DNA of 64,000 nt from Oleiharenicola lentus (GCF_004118375.1 NZ_SDHX01000002.1:919001-983000), one strand, 5' to 3'. Counted from the first letter of the stretch, positions 42,538 through 52,478 are shown. The notes: generated by a model not told the origin, from the letters alone. A program made the numbers and translations.

Positions 42538-45500
42538 ATGGCCCCCGGTCACCCCCTGGCAGCCCGCCGCCACGACCCGACTTCCGTCCGACGGACGCGA
42601 GACGCCCGCTTCGCCGGGTTCGTTCTCGCCGGATTCCTGCTGGCCGGTGCGACCGGTGGCGGCGCGGCCGAGATTGTTGCCACCGAACTAGCGCCCCGCT
42701 CAGGTCCCGCCGGGGCAACGATGTTCACCGCACTTTCTCCCGACCAGAGCGGACTCCGTTGCGAAAACCATTTCGGCGACCCGCAGATGTGGGGCCGCCG
42801 CTACACCGAACTGATGAACGGCGCCCTCGGTACCGGCGTGGCGGTTGCGGACTTCGACGGTGACGGCCGGCCGGATGTGTTCGCCGTCAGCAAGACCGGG
42901 CCCAGCCGGCTGTTTCGCAACCTCGGCGGTTGGAAATTCGCCGACGTCACGGTGGCCGCCGGCCTGATCCGGAACGAGGAACTGACCAAGACCGACCGCA
43001 CCGACTGGACGCAGGGCGCCAGCTGGGCCGACGTGAACAACGACGGCCGGCCCGACCTCTATGTCTGCCACTTCAATGCGCCGAACAAACTGTTCGTGAA
43101 CCGCGGCGACGGCACCTTCCGCGAGGAGGCCTTGGCCCGCGGTCTCGCCCTGACGGACGCCAGCGGCCTGGGCGTCTTTTTCGACTACGACCGCGACGGC
43201 TGGCTGGATGTTTACGTGCAGACCAACCTGCTCGACTCCGCCCAGGCGCCCAACGGCCAGCGCGACCGCCTTTTCCACAACCGCGGCGACGGCACCTTCG
43301 CGGACGTGAGCGACCGCGCCGGCATCACGGGTGAAAACCTCGCCCACGCCGCCATCGTCTGGGATCACGACGACGACGGCTGGCCCGACCTCTACGTGGC
43401 GAACGATTTCACGGAGCCCGACCGGCTCTACCGCAACAACCGCGACGGCACCTTCACCAACGTGATTCACCGCGTGGCGCCCGTCCTGCCCTACTCCGCG
43501 ATGGGCGCTGACACGGGCGATGTGGACAACGACGGCCGCACGGACTTCCTCGTCGCGGACATGGCCGCGACCAGCCACGAAAAGGACCAGCGCGGCATGG
43601 CCTACTCGCGCACGCTCAAGGGCAACACCGCCGATCCGCGCCCCGGGGAAACCCCGCAGCACTCGCGCAATGTCCTGCTCCTCGGCACGGGCCTCGGGCG
43701 CCTGCGCGAGGCCGCCCATCTCGCCGGTCTCTCCGCGACCGACTGGACCTGGTCGGTGCGCTTCGAAGACCTCGACAACGACGGCCGCCTCGACCTGCAC
43801 GTGACCAACGGCATGGTGCGCGAATACCAAAACGTGGACCTGCTCGACCGGATGGTGCTGGCCGAGACCCCCGCCGAGCGCATCAACCTCATGCGCACGA
43901 GCCCCCGGCTCGAGGAGGCCAACCTCGCGTTTCGCAACGCCGGCGACCTGAAGTTCGAGCCCGTCGGAGCCCCTTGGGGCCTTGATCAGCGCGGCGTGAG
44001 CTTCGGCGCGGCGTTTGCGGACTTCGACGGTGACGGGGATTTGGACCTGGTTTACGCCAATCACGAGGGACACCCAACGCTGCTGCGCAATGACAGCGGC
44101 GAGGGCCACCGCGCGATCTTCGCGCTCCGCGGCACGAACTCGAACCGCTTTGGCGTGGGCGCGACCCTCCGCCTGGAAACCGCCTCGGGGACACAGCGCC
44201 GCACCCTCGACCCGGCCCGCGGCTATCTCTCCAGCAGCGAACCCATCCTGCATTTCGGCCTCGGCGAGGCCACGGTCATCCGCTCCCTCACCGTCGAGTG
44301 GCCGAGCGGCCACGTGCAGCGGTTCACGGACCTGCCGGCGGACCGGCGGTTCACGATCACGGAGCCCGCCGGACCCGCGCGCCCGGCCGCGCCCCCCGGT
44401 GCCGTCCCGACACAATTCGTCGAAACCGGGGCCGCCCACGGGCTCGCCCTCACCGTCGAGGAAAGCTTCGACGCCGAAAACCAGCCGCTGGTCGCCACGC
44501 GCTTCGACCGGCTCGGCCCCGCCCTGGCCCTGGGCGACCTCAACGGCGACGGCCGCGACGATCTCGTGGTCGGCGGCACGGGCCGGCAACCGGCCGGCAT
44601 TCATTTCAACCAAGGCAGCCGCTTCGCGCCCGGTGGAACGCTGCCGGCTTCGCCGGTGGATGACGGTCCGTTGCTCCTGTTGGATTTCGACGGCGACGGC
44701 CACACCGACCTGCTGCAGACCAAGGCCGGCACCAACCGCACCGCCAATTCCCCCTCTTTCCAACCGGTGCTGCACCGCAACAGCGGCGCCGGCCTGAGCC
44801 CGCAGCCCGACGCCCTGCCCCCGCTGCCGATCAGCGTGGGGGCGGCCGTCGCCGCGGATTTTGACCGCGATGGCCGGCCCGATGTGTTCCTCGGCGCCCG
44901 CGTGCTGCCCGGCCGCTATCCGTTGCCGCCGCGCAGCGTCCTGCTCCGCAACACGGGCGGACGGTTCGAAGACGTGACCGATGCGCTCGCGCCCGGGCTG
45001 CGCGAGGCGGGCCTGGTACGCTCCGCGCTCTGGAGCGATGCCGATGGCGACGGCTGGCCCGATCTGCTGCTCGCGCTGGAATGGGGCGGCGTGCGTTTCT
45101 TCCGCAACGACGCCGGCCGCGGCTTCACCGAGCGCAGCCAGGAAGCGGGCTTCGCCGCCGCCGGCCATGGCTGGTGGACGGCGCTGGCCGCCGCGGATTT
45201 CAACGGCGACGGCCGGATGGATTACGCCGCGGGGAACGCCGGGCTGAACACGCCCTACCAGCCGCCGGTCTTTCTTTATGCCGGCAGTTTCAAACCGGGG
45301 ACCGCGATCCAGGCGATCGAGGCCCAGGCGGAAGGAACGAGCCTTTACCCCCGGCGCACGCGCAAGGAGCTGGGCGCGCAGATTCCGACGATCCTGCAAC
45401 GCTTTCCGCGCAACGATGCCTACGCGCGCGCCACACTGCCCGAAATCCTCGGGGCCGACAAACTGGCCGCCGCCCGGAAATTCACGGCCACCGAGCTGCA

Positions 45501-46149
45501 AAGCGGCGTGTTTCTCAGCCAGCCCGACGGCACCTTCCGTTTTGCTGCCCTGCCGCGGATCGCGCAGATCGCACCCGTGCAGGGCTTGGTCGCCGGTGAT
45601 TTTGACGGCGATGGCCGCGCCGATCTCGCTCTGCTGCACAATTCCCATGCCCCCAACCCGGGCTTGGGCCGCTTCGATGGCGGACTGGGCCAGCTGCTTC
45701 GCGGCGACGGCCGCGGCGGCTTCTCGCCGGTTGAGCCGGCGCACAGCGGCTTGGTGGCACCGGGCGATGCCAAGGCGCTCGTGCGGCTGGACCTCGACGA
45801 CAATGGTTGGCCGGACTTTCTCGCCAGCCGCAATCACGCCACGACACTGGCCTGGAAAAACGGCGGAATTCCGAGCCGCCACGCCCTGCAGATCCGCCTC
45901 CAGGGGCCGACCGGCAATCCCACCGCGGTGGGAGCAAGCCTGCGCCTCGAATTGACCGACGGCACCGGACAACTGGCGGAGATCGCGGCCGGGGGCGGCT
46001 ATTACAGCCAGTCAGCCGCCGCGGCGTTCTTCAGCTGGTCTGAAGGCAATCCGCCCCGCCGCCTGTGGGTAAGGTGGCCGGACGGCACAGTCAGCGAACA
46101 CCCGCTGACGAACACCACGACCCCGACGCTCACGATCAAGCGGCCCTGA
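42538..46149 (+). CDS. Giant secreted FG-GAP propeller with two ASPIC/UnbV domains (paralogue)
   Basis: A 1203-aa exported protein homologous end to end with the one at 33437. The start at 42538 follows a GGAG box; a signal-like hydrophobic stretch ends near residue 45 (GGGAA). FG-GAP repeats are seen as DFDGDGRPDVF, DVNNDGRPDLY, DYDRDGWLDVY and DHDDDGWPDLY. The first UnbV domain lies near 521-614 (SNRFGVGATLRL, GYLSSSEPILHFGLG, VEWPSGHVQRF). The second propeller has DFDRDGRPDVFLG and DFNGDGRMDYAAG, and the second UnbV domain lies near 1117-1200 (GGGYYSQSAAAAFF, VRWPDGTVSEH). It closes the four-gene operon, and a terminator follows. Confidence 0.85.
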   Translation: MAPGHPLAARRHDPTSVRRTRDARFAGFVLAGFLLAGATGGGAAEIVATELAPRSGPAGATMFTALSPDQSGLRCENHFGDPQMWGRRYTELMNGALGTGVAVADFDGDGRPDVFAVSKTGPSRLFRNLGGWKFADVTVAAGLIRNEELTKTDRTDWTQGASWADVNNDGRPDLYVCHFNAPNKLFVNRGDGTFREEALARGLALTDASGLGVFFDYDRDGWLDVYVQTNLLDSAQAPNGQRDRLFHNRGDGTFADVSDRAGITGENLAHAAIVWDHDDDGWPDLYVANDFTEPDRLYRNNRDGTFTNVIHRVAPVLPYSAMGADTGDVDNDGRTDFLVADMAATSHEKDQRGMAYSRTLKGNTADPRPGETPQHSRNVLLLGTGLGRLREAAHLAGLSATDWTWSVRFEDLDNDGRLDLHVTNGMVREYQNVDLLDRMVLAETPAERINLMRTSPRLEEANLAFRNAGDLKFEPVGAPWGLDQRGVSFGAAFADFDGDGDLDLVYANHEGHPTLLRNDSGEGHRAIFALRGTNSNRFGVGATLRLETASGTQRRTLDPARGYLSSSEPILHFGLGEATVIRSLTVEWPSGHVQRFTDLPADRRFTITEPAGPARPAAPPGAVPTQFVETGAAHGLALTVEESFDAENQPLVATRFDRLGPALALGDLNGDGRDDLVVGGTGRQPAGIHFNQGSRFAPGGTLPASPVDDGPLLLLDFDGDGHTDLLQTKAGTNRTANSPSFQPVLHRNSGAGLSPQPDALPPLPISVGAAVAADFDRDGRPDVFLGARVLPGRYPLPPRSVLLRNTGGRFEDVTDALAPGLREAGLVRSALWSDADGDGWPDLLLALEWGGVRFFRNDAGRGFTERSQEAGFAAAGHGWWTALAAADFNGDGRMDYAAGNAGLNTPYQPPVFLYAGSFKPGTAIQAIEAQAEGTSLYPRRTRKELGAQIPTILQRFPRNDAYARATLPEILGADKLAAARKFTATELQSGVFLSQPDGTFRFAALPRIAQIAPVQGLVAGDFDGDGRADLALLHNSHAPNPGLGRFDGGLGQLLRGDGRGGFSPVEPAHSGLVAPGDAKALVRLDLDDNGWPDFLASRNHATTLAWKNGGIPSRHALQIRLQGPTGNPTAVGASLRLELTDGTGQLAEIAAGGGYYSQSAAAAFFSWSEGNPPRRLWVRWPDGTVSEHPLTNTTTPTLTIKRP

Positions 46150-46239
46150 TGCCGATCGGCCCGCGATGCGGGCCTGCCAATCACAAGGCCGGGGGCGTTG
46201 TGAGCATTCAATACCATGCCACACCCCGCCCTGCGGGCA

Positions 46240-46260
46240 CCCCTCTCAAGAGGGGATTTT
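46240..46260 (+). terminator. Intrinsic terminator of the GT-C/propeller operon
   Basis: A CCCCTC-TCAA-GAGGGG stem (extendable to 7 bp with a 2-nt loop) is followed by ATTTTC, about 90 bp after the stop at 46149. A closer GGCCCGC-GAT-GCGGGCC hairpin (46158-46174) lacks a T tract. The remaining stretch to 46535 holds no gene I can support. Confidence 0.6.
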
Positions 46261-46535
46261 CGCCATCATGGCTTGAGGTCCGCTCTGGCGAAACCACCGA
46301 AGACAACCGGCTTCCTCGGCCCTCTCGCAAGGTCAAAAGCCTAAAAGCTACGGGGATCTGATTTGAGTTGTGAGGCAGCCCGGTGCGCAAGCGGCCTGAC
46401 TTCGGCGTGCAGCCTTGAACTCCCGGCCCTGCTCTCGCGCGATGGACACACGTCACCGGCTTGAGCTCGGAGTCGAGGGGCCCCTGACCAGCGCGGGAGT
46501 ATGCGGCAATCAGCGTCCTCGCCGTCACCCCCGCC

Positions 46536-46566
46536 AAAAAAAGCGCCTCTCCCGAGGGAGAGGCGC
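46536..46566 (-). terminator. Intrinsic terminator of the TonB receptor gene
   Basis: The stem GCGCCTCTCC/GGAGAGGCGC with a 4-nt loop is followed on the minus strand by seven T, 24 bp after the receptor stop. It is the strongest terminator in the window. Confidence 0.88.
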
Positions 46567-46589
46567 GAAGTTTGAAACCTGGACCGGGC

Positions 46590-49500
46590 TTAGAACCGGA
46601 AGGTGTTCGTAAGCGACCAGTATTGGCGAGGTGCGATGCGGTAGCCTGCACCACTGCCGTCTGGCTGCGCCGTGATCGGGATCAGGTCGTTGCCCTTGCC
46701 GATGCTGCGCACGTTGAGCTGGACGCGCCAGTCAACCTTGTCGAACAGCTTGCGGCCATAGCCGACCCAAGCGTCGATGTCGGTCTCGGCGGGACCCTGG
46801 TAGGGGTTGGCCAGATCGAAGGTGATCTTGCCCGCCGAGGTGATGCCCGGGGGATAGCCGATCGTGACTTCGCTCTGGTAGCGCAGGGCGACACCAGCGT
46901 TGAAGCCCTTCAGGCGGCCCTCGGAGAAGTCATAGTTGGAGATGACGTTCACGCGCCACTCACGCAGTTCCGGCACGTTGGTGCCTTCCTGCAGAGAGCG
47001 GGCAGCCCACTCGGAGCCGACGTTCTGGTTCCACTGGAACAGGGCGGTTTCGTTACCGGCACCACCCCACCAGATGCGGAGATCGCCGCCCGGACGGAAG
47101 GTCGCGCCGTTAACGTCGGTGGCGGTCTTGTTCAGGAACGCCTCATAGGCGGAGACGAACTCGGCAAGATTGGCGCCACCGATGTTCTTGCGGGTGGCGA
47201 AGCTCTTGCTGGCGTTCAACGTCAGGCGCCAGTTGCGGGTCGGCTGGGCGTTGAGCTCGATTTCGTAGCCTTCAGAGAAGCTGTCTTCCGTGAGGGCGAA
47301 GCCGGAGGGCATCGTGTTGTTAACCTGGCCCGTGCGGGTGGTCGGATTGATCTTCCAGGCGGTGTACATCTTCTGTGCGACCGCGCTCTGCTGCCACTGG
47401 CGCCAGGCGGCGATGGCGGCGACCTCACGGTCAGGCGCATCGGTCCAGTTGGCGCGGGAGTAGGTCGGGTCCGTGCTGATGCCGGAGGAGTCACCGAAGC
47501 CGGTCCAGTTGTATTCGAACACGTTCACCCAGTCACCAGACCAGGCCTGCGAGGCACCAAGGAACCAGGCGCCACCGAGACCGTTGCTGTTGGCATTGGT
47601 GACGGCGGTTTCATACTTGTTAACCTTGAGCGAGTATTTGCCATCCTTGGTCTCGAGCAGGATGCCGAGGTCCTTGGTCTCACCGGCGGGGAGCGCGATG
47701 TCCACGCCGTAGATGTCCTTACGACCGGCGAACGGCTGGAAGTTCTCGGCCTTGTTGTAGAACAGCGTCACGCGAACCGGCAGCTTCTCGGCGAGGTTCT
47801 TGATGACCGGAAGCTCATCAAGGTGGCCGACGATCGAGTAGCTGCGCGAGGTGCCGGAGAGCTCGCTGAGGGTGCGGCCATCCAGGGTGTAGGTGTTCCG
47901 GTTGAAGTTGAGGAAGCCCGGAGCGGCGATGTTGCTCACGTTCTGCGAGATCTCGGTCGCGCCAGCGGTGTCCTCACGATAACCATAGGTGCCGACGAGA
48001 CCACCGTTGAACAGGTGGGCCTGCCAGACGAAGGCCTTGGACTCGGTCTTGTCACGACGGAGGCGGGCAAAGGTCGTGAGGGCGTCACGATTGGCCTGCG
48101 AAGCCTCGGAGTCGGTGATCTTGAACGGAGCGTTGATCCAGCCACGGTAGTTGGCCGAGTTTTCCGACTGGGTCGAATTCCGGCTGGCGTTGCCCACGGG
48201 ATAATACGGATTCTCCCACGGATCAGCCGGATTAACATTGGTGGCGATCCAGGTGGAATCGAAGAAGCGGATGGTGCCGCTGGAGGCTTCGTTCAGGTTC
48301 TGCACCCGGGGCAGGTAGGCGCCGGAGGCGGTCGAACGGCTGGCCATCGAGTTGCCCAGGTAGATCACCCGGTTGACGGCAAAACCGTTGTCGTTGAAAC
48401 GAATGCCGGTGCCACCGTCGAACAGGGTGCGGTAGGCATCATCCAGCACGGCATAGCGCTGCCAGCTGCGGTCCTCGCGATCGAGGTTATCCTCGGACCA
48501 CAGACCCGTGAAGGTGTGGCGGCCGAGGAGGTTGGCGAACCAGCCATTGCTCTTCTTGGCGAAGTCATGGGTGAAGAACGCGGTGGCGCGGGTGGAATCA
48601 CGCTCGGAGTCATAGCTGCGATTGCCGCCCTGACCGCTGTCGGTCACGAAGGCGCGGCCGACATTGGGATTCTTGGTGCCGTTGGCAAAGCGAACGCCGT
48701 TCGCGCCGGCGGCCGTGCCATCGGAATAGACATCCATGATGTCGATGTAGATGGCCTGGCGCTGACCGTCGAGCAGGGCGATCTGGCCGTTGCTGTAGTT
48801 CTGCTGGTTGTAGACCACCTCGAAGCCGAACTTGTCGTCCATGAAGGTCTGGGCGATGGAGGCGGACATCGAGTCGAAGTCGGACCACTCCCACTTGTTC
48901 GGACCGTCGAGCAGGTTGTTGTAGAAGTCATAGACCGTGTTGTCGGTCAGCACTTTCGACTTGTAGACACCGAATTCCGAGTAGGGCAGACCGGCCTGAC
49001 GGGCGAAGGAGTCGTAGGAGTTGATACCGACCGGGCGGTGGAAGGCGAACTCGCCCACGCCGTTGTCGTCAGCGCCGGCGGCGTTGATGCCGCGGGTGGC
49101 GCGAATTTCCCAGATCCAGTAGCTCGGGATGCCGCCGTCGGTGGCGTAGAACGCATTCGGGCCGCCGAACTGCTGGCCGTAGTTGCCAAGCAAGGGCTGG
49201 AAGTAGGGGCTGAAACGGCCGCTGTCCGCGCCGCCGTTGATCTTCGGACGGGCCTGGCCGGCATTCGCCGCGCCGGAGTTGTCGTCCATCACGATGTGGG
49301 GGTTGAAAGTCTGCTTGTTCAGGGCGTTGAACACGCGGAGATCACCCTTCTTGACCGTGGTGACAACACCGGTCGAGGGATTGCGGATGCTGCCGTTCTC
49401 GATGAAGGTGCCGTTGTAGGTGCCGGTGCCGAACCAGGGCGTGATAAGATCCAGCGGGGGCAGAGTGCGGGGACGGTTGCTGTTGATGTCACCCTTCTCG

Positions 49501-50330
49501 TAGCTGGCCTTCACGATGGTGCGGGCGCCTCCCTTGCGGAGGAACTTGGGCTCCCAGCGGACGGCGCCCATGTAGCGCTTGTCGTCTTCGTAGGCCGGGT
49601 CCTGCTGGAACTTTTCGTTCTCGTGCAGGGCCATGATGCGGACGGCCAGCTGGTCCTTCAGGAGCACGCGGTTGATGTCAACCGTGGCGCGGGCGCTGCC
49701 CCACTGGTCGGTCTGGAAGGAGACTTCGTTGGCGTTGCGGTAGGAAGCCTGCTTGAGACCGACGTTGATGATGCCGGCGGGCGAGCCCTGACCGAACAGA
49801 ATCGAGTTGGGTCCGCGCTGCAGGTCCACGCGATCGACGTTGAAGCCGTCCCACGGGATGTCGGACAGGAAGTAGTCGCGGGTGTTGTCCGCGGCCGCCA
49901 GGCCACGCACGCGCGTGTTCTGGTTCGGATTGCGGAAGCGGCTCGACTCGTCGAGGAACGCGCCGTCACCCGTGCCGGCAAAGTTGCCGTTCAGGTTGCC
50001 GACTTCGGTGCCGACGGTGTATTGGAGCAGCGTTTCGTTGCTGGTGGCCGCAATGTCCTTGAGGAATTGCGAGTTGATCACCGTGACGGCGTTGCCGATG
50101 TCACGGAGTTCGGTGTTCAGACGGTTGCCGGCCAGGGTGGTGGCGGTGGCGTAGCCCGTGTCCGACTCCGCCGAGACTTCGAACGGCGACAGCACGAGCA
50201 CGTCTTCTTCTTCCGTCTGACCTGCCGCGGCGGCTGCCGGGGCAGTCTGTGCATATCCCCACGTGGAGGACAGCACGAGGGTGCCGAGCATGGATAGCCC
50301 GCACCGGAGTGTGCGTTTCTTGGTGTTCAT
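46590..50330 (-). CDS. TonB-dependent outer-membrane receptor
   Basis: A 1246-aa outer-membrane transporter. The signal peptide is residues 1-28 (ending WGYAQ). A TonB-box region (EEEDVLVLSPFEVSAESDTGY) and the plug domain follow (ATTLAGNRLNTELRDIGNAVTVI, VRGLAAADNTRDYFLSDIPWDGFNVDRVDLQRGPNSILFGQGSPAGIIN). A long 22-strand barrel ends in the aromatic C-terminus WSLTNTFRF. The LSPFEV start and great length are typical of the Opitutaceae receptor expansion. The divergent xylulokinase gene suggests uptake of xylose-containing oligosaccharides, which is inference. Codon 1 is the ATG at 50330; longer frames only add non-signal sequence. Confidence 0.93.
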   Translation of the reverse strand: MNTKKRTLRCGLSMLGTLVLSSTWGYAQTAPAAAAAGQTEEEDVLVLSPFEVSAESDTGYATATTLAGNRLNTELRDIGNAVTVINSQFLKDIAATSNETLLQYTVGTEVGNLNGNFAGTGDGAFLDESSRFRNPNQNTRVRGLAAADNTRDYFLSDIPWDGFNVDRVDLQRGPNSILFGQGSPAGIINVGLKQASYRNANEVSFQTDQWGSARATVDINRVLLKDQLAVRIMALHENEKFQQDPAYEDDKRYMGAVRWEPKFLRKGGARTIVKASYEKGDINSNRPRTLPPLDLITPWFGTGTYNGTFIENGSIRNPSTGVVTTVKKGDLRVFNALNKQTFNPHIVMDDNSGAANAGQARPKINGGADSGRFSPYFQPLLGNYGQQFGGPNAFYATDGGIPSYWIWEIRATRGINAAGADDNGVGEFAFHRPVGINSYDSFARQAGLPYSEFGVYKSKVLTDNTVYDFYNNLLDGPNKWEWSDFDSMSASIAQTFMDDKFGFEVVYNQQNYSNGQIALLDGQRQAIYIDIMDVYSDGTAAGANGVRFANGTKNPNVGRAFVTDSGQGGNRSYDSERDSTRATAFFTHDFAKKSNGWFANLLGRHTFTGLWSEDNLDREDRSWQRYAVLDDAYRTLFDGGTGIRFNDNGFAVNRVIYLGNSMASRSTASGAYLPRVQNLNEASSGTIRFFDSTWIATNVNPADPWENPYYPVGNASRNSTQSENSANYRGWINAPFKITDSEASQANRDALTTFARLRRDKTESKAFVWQAHLFNGGLVGTYGYREDTAGATEISQNVSNIAAPGFLNFNRNTYTLDGRTLSELSGTSRSYSIVGHLDELPVIKNLAEKLPVRVTLFYNKAENFQPFAGRKDIYGVDIALPAGETKDLGILLETKDGKYSLKVNKYETAVTNANSNGLGGAWFLGASQAWSGDWVNVFEYNWTGFGDSSGISTDPTYSRANWTDAPDREVAAIAAWRQWQQSAVAQKMYTAWKINPTTRTGQVNNTMPSGFALTEDSFSEGYEIELNAQPTRNWRLTLNASKSFATRKNIGGANLAEFVSAYEAFLNKTATDVNGATFRPGGDLRIWWGGAGNETALFQWNQNVGSEWAARSLQEGTNVPELREWRVNVISNYDFSEGRLKGFNAGVALRYQSEVTIGYPPGITSAGKITFDLANPYQGPAETDIDAWVGYGRKLFDKVDWRVQLNVRSIGKGNDLIPITAQPDGSGAGYRIAPRQYWSLTNTFRF

Positions 50331-50433
50331 ACGAGGTAACGAGGTAAGGTTCGGGGGTAAGGATGACCTGGGTAGGTCGTGAACCTTGGGTGTAAAAGTT
50401 GAATCCATGTCGGCCGGGCTTATCAAAGGAAGG

Positions 50434-50449
50434 CTCAGTCTAACTGTAG
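50434..50449 (-). promoter_or_regulatory. Promoter-like GTTAGACTG motif upstream of the TonB receptor
   Basis: On the minus strand it reads CTACAGTTAGACTGAG, about 105 nt before the receptor ATG. It matches the motif core at 2084 and 29863. TACAGT could be the -10 box. Confidence 0.35.
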
Positions 50450-50557
50450 TGCGAATTCGGGATAGCGGTTGTTTGGCCCCATGACAGAATGGCAGGTTCA
50501 TGTTGCCCACCCTCGGGCAACTTCGCTTCTTACTCCCTCCACCCTCCCTTCTCCACC

Positions 50558-52051
50558 ATGTCCCTCTTCATCGGCATCGACAGCGGCACCCAGAGCACCA
50601 AGGCGGTCGTTCTCGACCTCAACGAAAGGAAGATCGTCGCGGAGGCCAAGGCCCCGCATTCGCTGATCGCCGGCTTGCCCGCCGGCCATATGGAACAGCA
50701 CCCGCAGGAATGGTCCGCGGCCCTCGACTCCGTGATCTCCCAGGTCGCCGCCAAGATCGACGGCTCACGTGTGCGCGGCATCGGCGTCTCCGGCCAGCAG
50801 CACGGCTTCGTGCCGCTCGATGAAAAAGGCGAGGTCATCCGTCCCGCCAAGCTTTGGTGCGACACCAGCACGACCGAGGAATGCGCCATCCTCACGAAGA
50901 AGCTCGGCGGAGAAAAGGCCGCCATCCGCACCGCCGGCCTCGCCTTCCTCCCCGGCTTCACCGCCCCGAAGATCCTCTGGCTGAAGCGCCACGAGCCGGC
51001 CAACTACAAGCGCCTGCGCCATGTGCTGCTGCCGCACGACTACCTGAATTTCCACCTCACGGGCAATTACTTCATGGAATACGGCGACGCCTCGGGCACC
51101 GCGCTGATGGACGTCCGCAAGCGCGTCTGGTCGCAGCCCGTGATCAGGGCGCTCGACAAGAATCTTGCCGACTGGCTGCCGCCGCTCTCGCCCTCGCACG
51201 CGCCCGCCGGCACGCTGCGCCCGGCGCTCGCGCAGAAATACGGTTTCTCCAGCGACGTGATCGTCAGCGCCGGCGGCGGTGACAACATGATGGGCGCCAT
51301 CGGCACGGGCAACGTCACGCCCGGCGTGGTCTCCGCCAGCCTCGGCACCAGCGGCACGATCTACGCCTACGGCAGCAAGCCCGTGGTCGATCCCGCCGGC
51401 GAGATCGCCGCGTTTTGCTCCTCCACCGGCGGCTGGCTGCCGCTGCTCTGCACGATGAACGTCACGCTCGTCACCGAGCAGTTCCGCCAGCTCTTCAACT
51501 GGGACCACGCGCAGCTTGAGCAGGCCGTGGCCAGCGCACCCGCGGGCGCGGGCGGCCTCGCCCTCCTCCCCTACCTCACCGGCGAACGCACGCCCAACCT
51601 CCCGAAGGGCACCGGCGTGTTCACCGGCCTGAGCCTCAACACGCTCAATCCCGGCCACCTCGCCCGCGCCGCGATGGAAGGCGTGACGATGAACATGAAC
51701 TACGGACTGCGCCGCCTCACTGCCCTCGGCATCAAGCCCAAGGAGATCCGCGTCACCGGCGGCGGCTCGCGCTCCGCCTACTGGCGCCAGCTCATGGCCG
51801 ACATCTTCGGCTTGCCCGTCGTGGCCATGGTCGAGGACGAGGGGGCCGCGCTCGGCGGAGCCTTGCAGGCCGCTTGGTGCGAAGCCCTCGCACAGGGCAA
51901 AAAAGCGAAGATCACGGACTTCACCACCGGCATCGTCGCGATCAACGAAGCCACCCGCTGCACGCCCGAGGCCAAGCGCAAGTCCCTCTACCGGAAACTG
52001 CAGGACCGGCACGAGGCCCTCAGCAAGCAGATGCGCCCGCTCTTCGCCTAA
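50558..52051 (+). CDS. xylB: Xylulokinase (FGGY family)
   Basis: A 497-aa FGGY carbohydrate kinase that phosphorylates D-xylulose to xylulose 5-phosphate. It starts MSLFIGIDSGTQSTKAVVLD (phosphate-1 motif). Further marks are the GVSGQQHGFV segment with the catalytic-side motif of xylulokinases, LLPHDYLNFHLTG, YGDASGTALMDV, GGGDNMMGAIGTG, SLGTSGTIYAYG and the C-terminal GGGSRSAYWRQLMADIF adenosine motif. The ATG at 50558 is used; the frame is open for 23 codons upstream but without a family match. It is divergent from the TonB receptor, fitting xylan-derived sugar use. Confidence 0.93.
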   Translation: MSLFIGIDSGTQSTKAVVLDLNERKIVAEAKAPHSLIAGLPAGHMEQHPQEWSAALDSVISQVAAKIDGSRVRGIGVSGQQHGFVPLDEKGEVIRPAKLWCDTSTTEECAILTKKLGGEKAAIRTAGLAFLPGFTAPKILWLKRHEPANYKRLRHVLLPHDYLNFHLTGNYFMEYGDASGTALMDVRKRVWSQPVIRALDKNLADWLPPLSPSHAPAGTLRPALAQKYGFSSDVIVSAGGGDNMMGAIGTGNVTPGVVSASLGTSGTIYAYGSKPVVDPAGEIAAFCSSTGGWLPLLCTMNVTLVTEQFRQLFNWDHAQLEQAVASAPAGAGGLALLPYLTGERTPNLPKGTGVFTGLSLNTLNPGHLARAAMEGVTMNMNYGLRRLTALGIKPKEIRVTGGGSRSAYWRQLMADIFGLPVVAMVEDEGAALGGALQAAWCEALAQGKKAKITDFTTGIVAINEATRCTPEAKRKSLYRKLQDRHEALSKQMRPLFA

Positions 52052-52116
52052 AAGACGGGGCGAAGAAAAGAGGGTTGATTCGCGCGAACCGGCCCTCAAC
52101 CTTTGCCCCTCGTTTC

Positions 52117-52193
52117 GGACGCTTAGCTCAGTTGGTTAGAGCACGTGCTTCACACGCACGGGGTCACAGGTTCGAGTCCTGTAGCGTCCACCA
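52117..52193 (+). tRNA. tRNA-Val (anticodon CAC)
   Basis: A complete cloverleaf of 77 nt with encoded CCA. The acceptor stem pairs GGACGCT with AGCGTCC. The D arm has AGCTCAGTTGGTTAGAGC. The anticodon stem CGTGC/GCACG holds loop TTCACAC (anticodon CAC, reading GUG). The T arm is GGTTCGAGTCC. It marks the left edge of the accessory island. Confidence 0.97.
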
Positions 52194-52478
52194 TCCTTCG
52201 CCACGCGAAACGAGTGAGAATTGTCGAGGGAACCACGAAATGGCCGGTTGGCCACCTGATGCTTCCTTTTGGGGTAGTGACAACTCATGCTTCCCATTCC
52301 ACAAGTCATTGGGAATGAAGGTTGATATAAAGTCGCCCGATGAAATCATGGGCTCAGGCTAGATCGATAGCCTGACGACCGCTCTAAACGACTCAAGTGG
52401 AGAAATGCCGTATGGCCTAGCTCATCCGAGCGCGACCTCTTCGCATGCCTTCGGCTGAGCGGCCAACTCAGCCGGGCG
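52194..52478. other. Gap between tRNA-Val and the defence-like operon
   Basis: There is no credible gene here. Base composition drops compared with the region before the tRNA. A 7-bp hairpin GGCTGAG/CTCAGCC (52453-52473) lies just after the 217-aa gene and could end its minus-strand transcript, but it lacks a T tract. I found no second copy of the tRNA 3' end in the window. Confidence 0.5.

Noticed and set aside
42700-45972. 1090-aa minus-strand open frame opposite the giant UnbV protein
   Set aside because: Antisense shadow of a repeat-rich, GC-rich gene; it has no independent features.
46572-50297. 1241-aa plus-strand open frame opposite the TonB receptor
   Set aside because: The minus strand encodes a complete TonB receptor with signal, plug and barrel end; the antisense frame is a Val/Gly/Ala-rich shadow.
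52164-52349. 61-aa minus-strand frame overlapping the tRNA 3' end
   Set aside because: Overlaps tRNA-Val and shows no coding features.
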